NCBI GenBank assembly: GCA_964603125.1
Contig: CAZRUA010000007.1
Span: forward strand, 1 to 63,941
Length of the DNA stretch: 63,941 bases
Direction of reading: 5' to 3'
DNA from: CAZRUA01 sp964603125
Lineage (GTDB): Bacteria > Bacteroidota > Bacteroidia > B-17B0 > Aurantibacillaceae
Shown: positions 28,409 through 35,345 of the stretch, in pieces
Layout of the letters: each line of letters begins with the position of its first letter
How positions within the stretch are numbered: the stretch's first letter is position 1
Program-made: the position numbers and the translations under genes
The notes under the pieces: model-generated
The model's input: only the letters and a program-made list of their open reading frames with translations
The model's database searches: none
Told to the model about the DNA's origin: nothing

Positions 28409-30160
28409 TTATTGTTGACCTAAATAGTTTCCTTTACCAACCCAAGGGCCTTGAACATAAGGAAAGGCTGCTTTAAATGTAGTATCATTTTTTTCGACAC
28501 CTGTAGTATAACCTAATACACCCGCTAAGTTTGGAGTAACTGGATTAGGTCCACCTGCAGTATAATCGTCATACCATAAACCAATTGCTGCTAAAGCAAC
28601 ACCCGATACAGCTTGTAATTCGATACGAGTTACATCATCTTCTAGACGACGACCATTAGGGAAGCCATCCATATTTGGAATGAATTGTAAATTTGTATTT
28701 GTGTTAAAACGAGAATCTGTTAATCCAAGAACACAAGCCGAAACAATTCCTTCAGAACTAAAATCAGGATCATTACGTTGAGTAACTGGAACCGCCATGT
28801 TTAAACGCAACATATCGCCAAAAATTGGCAAGAAATTATTAATGAATGGTTTTCCAACAGCTAGTGGATTTCCATTTTTACCTGTCGCTAATTGATATGG
28901 TGCTAAATTAGGAACCCCTGTGTGAAATATTGGTAATATATCAACTGAACGAGGACTACCTTGACGCAGTAAATAATTACCAAACAAATTTGTATCTAAA
29001 GCAGTACCTGCACCACCGTTAGTTGCACGAATTGGCCATAAACCATCATGCGTGTTTCCAAAATCAAATGATTGTAAAGAGTTTCGTTGAATTCTTAGAG
29101 GAGCTAAACCAGGAACTGCGTTACCAAATAAAGAAGCATCCATGTACAATGCTAACTCTGGATTACAGAAATAAGCTTCCATAGCTGGATCCTCATTATA
29201 AGGAGTTAATGAATTCCATTTGTCTTTTGCCCCAATTGGAATAACTGCTTCGTTAGTTAATGGCATACCGATACGAGAAACTTGTACCCAAGCACCAGAC
29301 GCCGTTGAAGTACCATTAGCATTTAAAGTAAGTGTTGCAGGACGACTTGCCGAAGCCCATACACCAATTACATAATCTGGATCTAAAATATTAACTGCTG
29401 CGCTAACCGGCTGACCATTCTTTTGCAACATTGCAATTGGAATCTTCAATGCAATTGAATGAACATTTTTTCTTGACAAACCATCCTTTTGATAAAAACC
29501 GGCTCGTGTTTGACCTAAATCAAAAATACCACCTAAATCCACATAAAATGGATCATCAGATGGGCCCGCAAAAACCATTTCACCAGTAGTTGCTGTTGCA
29601 ATACTTGCATTAATTAATGCATCATGACTTGAAGCTCCTAAACCAACTGTTGGATTGAGAATAGAACGATCACCAATATTTGGAGGAGCTACCGTACCAT
29701 TAGATACAATTGTTGTAAATGTTGCTCCACCATCCGTACTTTTTTCACAAGTATAGGTTGTTTTTAAATTTTCTTGCCCTAGACGAATATTAAAAAACGT
29801 AGTTGGGTCTTGATTTACTTTATTAAAAGTAAAGCGATAGGTAATATCATCACCCGCAGTTCCATCGTTTTCTACATGAATTTCGTAACGAATATTTTCA
29901 CCAAACGATGCGTAATTTGGTCCACCCTGTGGTAATTGCAAAGGAACATAATTGGCAATAATAGTTACAGTATTTGTATCATCAGGGCTTCTAAACGCAT
30001 ACAAATCTGTGTTATCCGCTAATGGATCATTCGCAATGAGTGGAGCCTCGCGGTGGCTTGATGCTTCCACATTTGTTTTTTTCGACTCGTATGTTCCTAT
30101 AGCAATAGCCGTAGCTAATACGCAGGAAGCATAAAGAATCGTCTTAGTAGTTTTTTTCAT
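28409..30160 (-). CDS. DUF4331 protein, paralogue without sorting domain
   Basis: A 583-residue exported protein closely similar to its downstream neighbour across the whole DUF4331 region. Both share the N-terminal signal, SSHREAPLIANDPLADNTDL, the DGLWP(I/L)RATNGGAGTALDTN region and the GFPNGRRLEDDVTRIELQAV region. It ends at GKGNYLGQQ, just where the paralogue continues into a T9SS sorting domain. It is therefore probably left in the periplasm, whereas the paralogue is displayed outside. The paralogues differ most near residues 200-230 and 265-280. It begins 134 bp after the end of signal peptidase I and overlaps no other gene. No exact TAnnTTTG was found upstream; a near match (TATAATTG on the minus strand) lies about 40 bp from the start. 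Confidence 0.9.
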   Translation of the reverse strand: MKKTTKTILYASCVLATAIAIGTYESKKTNVEASSHREAPLIANDPLADNTDLYAFRSPDDTNTVTIIANYVPLQLPQGGPNYASFGENIRYEIHVENDGTAGDDITYRFTFNKVNQDPTTFFNIRLGQENLKTTYTCEKSTDGGATFTTIVSNGTVAPPNIGDRSILNPTVGLGASSHDALINASIATATTGEMVFAGPSDDPFYVDLGGIFDLGQTRAGFYQKDGLSRKNVHSIALKIPIAMLQKNGQPVSAAVNILDPDYVIGVWASASRPATLTLNANGTSTASGAWVQVSRIGMPLTNEAVIPIGAKDKWNSLTPYNEDPAMEAYFCNPELALYMDASLFGNAVPGLAPLRIQRNSLQSFDFGNTHDGLWPIRATNGGAGTALDTNLFGNYLLRQGSPRSVDILPIFHTGVPNLAPYQLATGKNGNPLAVGKPFINNFLPIFGDMLRLNMAVPVTQRNDPDFSSEGIVSACVLGLTDSRFNTNTNLQFIPNMDGFPNGRRLEDDVTRIELQAVSGVALAAIGLWYDDYTAGGPNPVTPNLAGVLGYTTGVEKNDTTFKAAFPYVQGPWVGKGNYLGQQ

Positions 30161-30294
30161 GCTTTGTTTTTTTTGTTAAACTTCAGTGTGCTGTCGCCCA
30201 ATTATATTATATGTACGATAAATTAGATCGCTTGGATTTAATTAAACTGGAAATTATGAAAATAAATAGCACTGACTGGCAGCAATTTAACAAA

Positions 30295-31131
30295 TTAATG
30301 AACACTTGAAAAAGACTTCCCCTTTTGTTTTGATAACACAACATAAGAAGCCTTTCCAATCAGGTGACTTTCAGGCAATAAGCCCCAATATCGAGAATCG
30401 ATAGAATTGTAACGATTATCACCTAGGGTAAAATAATAATCCATTTTAAAAACATAATACTTGCTTAACTTATTATTTACATAAACTGAGTCATTTTTAG
30501 TTGTAACTAAATTCCCCTCGTGTTCCTGAATACAAGTTTTGTATAAAATCAAATTTCTATTGTCTAATAAAATAGAATCGCCCTTTTTAGGAATGTATAA
30601 CGGGCCAAAATAATCCAAATTCCATTTTACTTGTCCACTATTTGGAAAATAACTTGGATTGTAATTTAAGGAATCTTGTTCGGGCTTTATATTTTCAATT
30701 TTATCTATTTGCTTAACATTGTTTATGTATATCACGCCAGCGTTAAGTTTAAAACTATCTCCCGGCAAAGCAACGCAGCGCTTTACGTATTGATTGCGCT
30801 GATCTATTGGTAAATCAAATTCCTGAGGTAAATTAAAAATTAACACATCGTTTCTTTTAACTTTCGACAAAGCTGGTAAACGCCAATATGGCAATTGAAT
30901 CCAATCGAGGTAGGAACTATTGGTTCCGGGAAGGGACAATGGTGTTATTGGAATGCGCGCACCAAAGGCTAACTTATTTAACAAAACATAATCGCCTTCA
31001 ATTAAACTTGGTTGCATGGATGCTGAGGGAATGTGCACACCTTGAAAAAAAAATAACCTGAGCAAAAGCCAGGTTAAGAAAGCCCAAAACAATAAACGTA
31101 ATATTTTTTGAGCTTGTATTTTTTGCAACAT
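30295..31131 (-). CDS. lepB: Signal peptidase I
   Basis: A 278-residue inner-membrane protease of family S26 that removes Sec signal peptides on the periplasmic face. One membrane helix (about 10-30) is followed by the catalytic Ser38 in IPSASM, the catalytic Lys117 in YVKRCVALPGD, and the C-terminal GDNRYNSIDSRYWG box. Length is close to the usual range. The gene starts 10 bp after the cupin-type anti-sigma gene, so it is probably part of the sigma/anti-sigma operon. That suggests a specialised second peptidase whose amount responds to envelope signals (inference). Whether another lepB exists elsewhere in the genome is not visible. Confidence 0.95.
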   Translation of the reverse strand: MLQKIQAQKILRLLFWAFLTWLLLRLFFFQGVHIPSASMQPSLIEGDYVLLNKLAFGARIPITPLSLPGTNSSYLDWIQLPYWRLPALSKVKRNDVLIFNLPQEFDLPIDQRNQYVKRCVALPGDSFKLNAGVIYINNVKQIDKIENIKPEQDSLNYNPSYFPNSGQVKWNLDYFGPLYIPKKGDSILLDNRNLILYKTCIQEHEGNLVTTKNDSVYVNNKLSKYYVFKMDYYFTLGDNRYNSIDSRYWGLLPESHLIGKASYVVLSKQKGKSFSSVH

Positions 31132-31141
31132 ATACTTTATT

Positions 31142-31756
31142 TTATGCTGCTTCTCGCTGCAATATTACTTTGCATGGGTATGATGAAGTAACTTTTACAA
31201 CATGACCTTCATGTAGCGGAATAGTGAAATTGTCTCCCGTCTTTAAGTGGTAAGTTTTTGATTCAGTAATAATATCGCAAGTTCCTTCAAGAATTAAAAA
31301 CTTCTCAAACTCTGTGTTGTGGATTTCATATGGCGTTGCATCCTTAATCCAAACTATAGCAGTAAATAATTGTGGGTCGTAACCTATTATTTTTGCGTAA
31401 ATATTGTCGTAGTTCGAAGCTTCAACCATATCAATACGACTAACCCATTCAGAATAATCTTCTATTTTAGAATTTGGGCTCAATAAAGGAGGGCGACTTT
31501 GTTCTTCTCCACCTTTTAAACGCTCCATATAATCTACAACAGCCATTATCATTGGACGAACCGTTCCATTAGGTTCAATACTGATTCCCTTTTCGGCACA
31601 CTGTATTAATGCATCAGTAATCGAATCAATCTCTTCGTTAATCTCGCTATGCTTTTCAGCTAAATCAGCAATAGTCAAATTTTCTTCAACAGAAGTTAAT
31701 CCTAGAACATATAATTCTAAAATACCTGAATTTAAATATTCTTGGAGATTCTTCAT
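31142..31756 (-). CDS. Cupin-type (ChrR-like) anti-sigma factor
   Basis: A 204-residue soluble protein. The N-terminal part (SGILELYVLGLTSVEE, residues 10-25) resembles the sigma-binding domain of the RskA-type anti-sigma encoded at 32327-33109. The C-terminal half (about 105-204) is a cupin with HNTEFEKFLILEG and GDNFTIPLHEGHVV, containing His and Glu residues suitable for a metal site, as in ChrR. ChrR releases its sigma factor on singlet-oxygen or organic hydroperoxide stress; the inducer here is unknown. Its ATG overlaps the stop of the sigma gene by 4 bp (ATGA), giving translational coupling, as expected for a sigma/anti-sigma pair. Confidence 0.82.
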   Translation of the reverse strand: MKNLQEYLNSGILELYVLGLTSVEENLTIADLAEKHSEINEEIDSITDALIQCAEKGISIEPNGTVRPMIMAVVDYMERLKGGEEQSRPPLLSPNSKIEDYSEWVSRIDMVEASNYDNIYAKIIGYDPQLFTAIVWIKDATPYEIHNTEFEKFLILEGTCDIITESKTYHLKTGDNFTIPLHEGHVVKVTSSYPCKVILQREAA

Positions 31757-32223
31757 TTTACCTTTGTTTTCTTGTAGTGTTCCAATTCCTTTTTAAGTTG
31801 CTTACCAACTTCCGATTCAAAAATGTTCAATTCGTTAGAAGCTTTTTTTGTATTATAGCCATTAAACAAAATCAAATCTAAAAGATTCTTATTCGTTACT
31901 TCATCTTTACTTACGTTATTTGTCGCGTTTTGGATTTTACTTTGTTCCGAAAAATTTGTTTTCATCAAATCCCGAGCAATACACAAAAACCAAGTAAAAA
32001 CAGGTTGTTTGGCGGGCTCACATTCATGAATGCTTTTCCAAGCTTGAATAAAAGTATTTTGTAAAATATCCTCCGACTGATGCAGATTATTAATAGTTTT
32101 AAAAATAATTCCAAAAACAGCTGGAGCAAATTTAGTATATAATATTTCAAATGCCTTTGCATCGCCACTTTGAGCTAATTTTATTAACTGCTCATTGCTA
32201 TTAGTATGTGTTGCATTTGACAT
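31753..32223 (-). CDS. ECF-type RNA polymerase sigma factor (short, divergent region 4)
   Basis: A 156-residue sigma-70 family protein. Region 2 is clear: AFEILYTKFAPAVFGIIFKTI and SEDILQNTFIQAWKSIHECEP, then a FTWFLCIARDLM helix. Region 4 is short and degenerate (LLDLILFNGYNTKKASNELN), lacking the usual GxxxGTVKSR recognition helix, so -35 recognition may be weak or altered. It overlaps the cupin-type anti-sigma by 4 bp. It is the third gene in a tandem array of two sigma/anti-sigma pairs, and is less similar to canonical ECF factors than the one encoded at 33111-33659. Confidence 0.85.
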   Translation of the reverse strand: MSNATHTNSNEQLIKLAQSGDAKAFEILYTKFAPAVFGIIFKTINNLHQSEDILQNTFIQAWKSIHECEPAKQPVFTWFLCIARDLMKTNFSEQSKIQNATNNVSKDEVTNKNLLDLILFNGYNTKKASNELNIFESEVGKQLKKELEHYKKTKVK

Positions 32224-32261
32224 AAGTATTTTGCAAATATAAGATTTTGCTTTTATGTAAG

Positions 32262-32316
32262 TTGAAATTTAGGTTTGATATGTTTTAGTGATAAATAAAT
32301 CAAACCTAAATTTCAA
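32262..32316. repeat. Perfect 18-bp inverted repeat between two sigma/anti-sigma pairs
   Basis: TTGAAATTTAGGTTTGAT (32262-32279) is repeated in inverse orientation at 32299-32316 with a 19-nt loop. It lies between the end of the RskA-type anti-sigma gene and the start of the second sigma gene. It is AT-rich and is not followed by a T-tract on the minus strand, so it is atypical for a terminator. It may be an mRNA processing or regulatory hairpin. Confidence 0.75.
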
Positions 32317-32326
32317 AGAACTATCC

Positions 32327-33109
32327 TCAAACATTAGCCATTGCAATCATTTGTGACAAAGTAGGTTGCAATGAACCGCCAATTTTTTCAATTGTAATAG
32401 CAAAAGTCTGTGCAGATTTAATGTTCTCCATTTTTTGTAAATTCCCTTTGCCAAAATCTATTAAGCCTGCATTAATTGGTTTCCCATCAATGATTGCCCA
32501 TAATTGAAACTGGCTATTAGCGGGTAATTGAATTGTATTATTCATCTGAATAAAAACATCCTTAGTGCTTAATTGCCAATATATACGGGCACTTTCAACG
32601 GAATTAGATTGGATGTTTTTTAAAGAAACTACTCTAGTATCAGAACTAGTTACGATTGATAATTGGTCTTGTAAACCCTTTATTTCAGTTGTTTGAGTTT
32701 GTGACAATTTATTTAATTTGTCTTTCTCTGTTTCAGTTTTAGCCAACTGCTGTGCAGTATTATTGTTGTTGTACATAGCCCAAATCAATACAGATAGACA
32801 AACAAACAATCCTATGGCGCATGCAATAGCAAGTTGTTTGTAACTACTTCGTACAACTGGAATTCTCTTTGTCTCAGTATTTATGCCTGCATTTATTTCA
32901 TTAAATATTTTATTCTTTAACTGTCTATTCAGTGCAGGCGAAATACCTGATGAATAAGCTAATACAGCCGCCTCAACATCTCTTATTTCTTGTGCAATAT
33001 TCTCATGCACAATAGCCATATTATTCACAAGCTGAGTTTCCTCATCATTAGTGAGTCCAAGCACATAGCTTTCGATAATACCTGATGATATGAGTTCTTG
33101 TGGTTTCAC
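32327..33109 (-). CDS. RskA-type membrane anti-sigma factor
   Basis: A 260-residue protein with a cytosolic N-terminal sigma-binding domain (SGIIESYVLGLTNDEE, about residues 8-24), one membrane helix (about 93-113), a coiled coil (about 115-150) and a periplasmic C-terminal RskA domain with QFQLWAIIDGKPINAGLIDF and FAITIEKIGG. Such proteins hold an ECF sigma at the membrane until periplasmic proteolysis releases it. The start codon is GTG (33107-33109), 1 bp after the sigma stop codon, so translation is coupled. Confidence 0.9.
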   Translation of the reverse strand: MKPQELISSGIIESYVLGLTNDEETQLVNNMAIVHENIAQEIRDVEAAVLAYSSGISPALNRQLKNKIFNEINAGINTETKRIPVVRSSYKQLAIACAIGLFVCLSVLIWAMYNNNNTAQQLAKTETEKDKLNKLSQTQTTEIKGLQDQLSIVTSSDTRVVSLKNIQSNSVESARIYWQLSTKDVFIQMNNTIQLPANSQFQLWAIIDGKPINAGLIDFGKGNLQKMENIKSAQTFAITIEKIGGSLQPTLSQMIAMANV

Positions 33110-33110
33110 T

Positions 33111-33659
33111 TTATCCCTTTACAATTTCCTTTAACTTATTTAGAGCTTGTTTTACTTTGGTTTTAACCGTTCCCAAAGGCATATCCAATTTTGTTGAAAT
33201 TTCTTCTTGTGTATAACCTTCGTAATAAGCCAAATCAATGAGTTGACGGTGCTCATCTTTAAGCTCATTCAATAAAACTTTTAAACCAATATGGTCGTAA
33301 TTTACATTTTGTTGATGATGCTTGTTTATCTCCTTTACAATATCATCTGTTCTTACATTTTGTGCGCTATTATTACTTTGTTTTGAGCGAAGAAAATCTA
33401 AGGCTGCATTCCTTGATATATTCAGCATCCAAGTAAAAAGCCTTCCTTTTTCTTTATTATAAGTTTTAAAGCTTGCCCATATCTTAACAAACACATTTTG
33501 CAATACATCTTCCGCCTCTTCCTGATCTTGCAATATGTTATAAATGATTCCAAACAATGCTTTGGAGTAATTATCATACAAATAGGCAAAGGCATTTTGA
33601 TCACCATTGTTAATTAAGGTAATCAAATCTTCCTCCGAATATTTTTTCTTAGCTATCAA
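33111..33659 (-). CDS. ECF-type RNA polymerase sigma factor
   Basis: A 182-residue sigma factor. Region 2: AFAYLYDNYSKALFGIIYNI, EEAEDVLQNVFVKIWASF and LFTWMLNISRNAALDFLRS. Region 4: LAYYEGYTQEEISTKLDMPL followed by GTVKTKVKQALNKL, a full helix-turn-helix. The only possible start is TTG (33657-33659), because a TAA lies directly upstream in frame and no ATG occurs near the N-terminus. It pairs with the RskA-type anti-sigma that starts 1 bp after its stop. The hairpin at 33690-33727 marks the upstream boundary of the operon. Confidence 0.92.
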   Translation of the reverse strand: MIAKKKYSEEDLITLINNGDQNAFAYLYDNYSKALFGIIYNILQDQEEAEDVLQNVFVKIWASFKTYNKEKGRLFTWMLNISRNAALDFLRSKQSNNSAQNVRTDDIVKEINKHHQQNVNYDHIGLKVLLNELKDEHRQLIDLAYYEGYTQEEISTKLDMPLGTVKTKVKQALNKLKEIVKG

Positions 33660-33689
33660 TTATTGTTTACAAACCTAAAGTAATATAAA

Positions 33690-33727
33690 ATAACAAACAC
33701 TCGAAAAAAATTTCGAGTGTTTGTTAT
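33690..33727 (-). terminator. Intrinsic terminator after the Trp-rich protein gene
   Basis: Perfect 17-bp arms (33690-33706 and 33711-33727) with an AAAA loop, core CACTCG/CGAGTG. It lies 14 bp downstream of the stop at 33742 and separates the sigma operon from the Trp-rich gene. Confidence 0.85.
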
Positions 33728-33741
33728 TAACTAAGCATAAT

Positions 33742-34140
33742 TTACATTTTAGCTGTCCATAAAGACCAATCTTTATCGAACTTGTTCCAAACACCATTAG
33801 CGCCTTCCCATTTCCACTCAGGCACTTCTGCCCATTCTTTCCCATCCTTACTCCACCAAAGTTTTTTATCACCTATCTTAAGCCATTTTCCTTCCTTATC
33901 TTGCCACATTCCATCTGCAACCGCTTCCCATTTTTTACCATCAGTACTCCACCAGATTGTTGCATCTTTAGCATTTAGTTTATACCACGTTTTGTTAGAG
34001 CCCATCCAAGTACCATCTTTTGATTTCTCCCATTTTGGTTCTTTAACTGTTGATACTTCAATAGCAGGGCTTACTGTTTTTGCTAGCATTGCAGAACTTG
34101 TGAATGACAGTGCTGCAACCAATAAAATTAATTTTTTCAT
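33742..34140 (-). CDS. Small exported tryptophan-rich repeat protein, function unknown
   Basis: A 132-residue protein with a clear signal peptide (cleavage near SSAMLA, residue 20). The mature part of about 110 residues contains 16 Trp (12% of the total length) together with many Lys, Asp and Gly. It has four repeats of about 25 residues with the pattern W-x(n)-KDGTWMG, STDGKKWEAV, SKDGKEWAEV. The pattern resembles short beta-hairpins and could bind carbohydrate or membranes. No family was recognised. It has its own terminator and stands alone between the sigma operon and a lipoprotein gene. Confidence 0.8.
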   Translation of the reverse strand: MKKLILLVAALSFTSSAMLAKTVSPAIEVSTVKEPKWEKSKDGTWMGSNKTWYKLNAKDATIWWSTDGKKWEAVADGMWQDKEGKWLKIGDKKLWWSKDGKEWAEVPEWKWEGANGVWNKFDKDWSLWTAKM

Positions 34141-34218
34141 TTGTTTAGGTTTAATTGTTTCTAATACTTACGAATAGAATAGAAACTTGGATTTAAAATA
34201 AAAAAATAAATTTTAAGC

Positions 34219-35283
34219 TCAATTTAAGCTTTTTAAAACATCCTTCAAATCATCGATACTCATAGGCTCCATTGTGAGCTGAACCGCATTAGTATCACCT
34301 ATAACAAAATCTTGTTTAGCTAATTGTGCCATTTTTGTTTTTTCATTCACACGATAAGCTAAAATGGTTACATCTTCTCCTGCTGGAATATTATTAAAAA
34401 TTGTAGTATTGTCAGTATAACAATAACCTGGCAAAACCGATTTCATGTTTTTAAAAACTATTGCAACAAACGACTTACTCAACGAATCAGCCTTGACAAT
34501 TAATTTTGCTGGTTCTTTCAATTCATAAAATCGATCGCAATTTATCCAACCTAATTTTGTAACCTCCATTAAATAAGAGCCACTTTCCCCTCCTTCTCCT
34601 TCATAAGAGCGTTCTACATTGCTTACTTCTTCATAATCAACCATCGGTGTTGTATCACTAACACTAACAGGATTATTAATTGCCAAAACCTCTCCAGAAA
34701 CCCTTACCTTACCTTCCAATTTCCAATCAATAATACCATTTTCCATCCTGCCCGAAAAACATTTCATACGCCTATCTGCAGTGGCACATGGCATTTTAAC
34801 AATAATACTTTTTCCTGATTTCAATTTTAATTTATCGGTATAACAATTCGCTTCAATGTAAATCATTCCACCAGAGGCAAGTATCGCTTTGTTGCAGGTT
34901 GTAGTTAAACCAGCCTCAACAATATCCGACATTTTATAAAACTCCTTCACAATAACGGTTACTAAAGAACACTTTATTGGTTTTCCGCTTTCATACACAA
35001 AAGCATCTTCGGGTATTTGAATAACAGTTCCTTCTGCACATAGAATTTCATTTGGCTCACTAACATCAATTACATTTTCACAAGAAGCTTTTGTTCCCAG
35101 TGAATTATAAGCATTCATGGAAAAGCCAACAAATTGCTTCTCATTAAATTGAGGCGTTGTGCTCCTTTTAACCTTCCAATCAATGTAGTACCCATTTTGG
35201 TAAACTCTTTTTTTAATGGTACAAGCAAAAAACAAAACTGTTGTGAAAAAACAAACGATGAGTGTGGGAACGATTTTCTTCAT
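34219..35283 (-). CDS. Predicted lipoprotein, function unknown
   Basis: A 354-residue protein with a lipobox (FFAC, Cys21). The mature part begins TIKKRVYQNGYYIDWKVK. A recognisable module at about residues 80-175, with the sequence TVIQIPEDAFVYESGKPIKC followed by VTVIVKEFYKMSDIVEAGL, is shared by many unnamed Bacteroidota surface lipoproteins (recollection). Four or more Cys in the mature part may form disulfides. The C-terminal half is beta-rich, ending at DDLKDVLKSL. There is no operon partner: 78 bp lie downstream before the Trp-rich gene and 62 bp upstream before the histidine kinase gene. Confidence 0.75.
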   Translation of the reverse strand: MKKIVPTLIVCFFTTVLFFACTIKKRVYQNGYYIDWKVKRSTTPQFNEKQFVGFSMNAYNSLGTKASCENVIDVSEPNEILCAEGTVIQIPEDAFVYESGKPIKCSLVTVIVKEFYKMSDIVEAGLTTTCNKAILASGGMIYIEANCYTDKLKLKSGKSIIVKMPCATADRRMKCFSGRMENGIIDWKLEGKVRVSGEVLAINNPVSVSDTTPMVDYEEVSNVERSYEGEGGESGSYLMEVTKLGWINCDRFYELKEPAKLIVKADSLSKSFVAIVFKNMKSVLPGYCYTDNTTIFNNIPAGEDVTILAYRVNEKTKMAQLAKQDFVIGDTNAVQLTMEPMSIDDLKDVLKSLN

Positions 35284-35345
35284 AGGAAACAGTTTATGGG
35301 GTTATTATATTATAATAACGAAACTGCTATGAAAAGTTACAAAAT

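Noticed and set aside
26314..30160. Lipobox (FASC/YASC) in the DUF4331 signals
   Set aside because: The Cys lies in the middle of the hydrophobic core and is followed by more hydrophobic residues, so cleavage there would leave a membrane helix; ordinary Sec cleavage before SSHREAP fits better.
33782..34177. 131-residue plus-strand frame opposite the Trp-rich gene
   Set aside because: Its Ser/Pro/Phe-rich sequence is the antisense image of the Trp/Lys/Asp codons; the minus-strand protein has a signal peptide and terminator.
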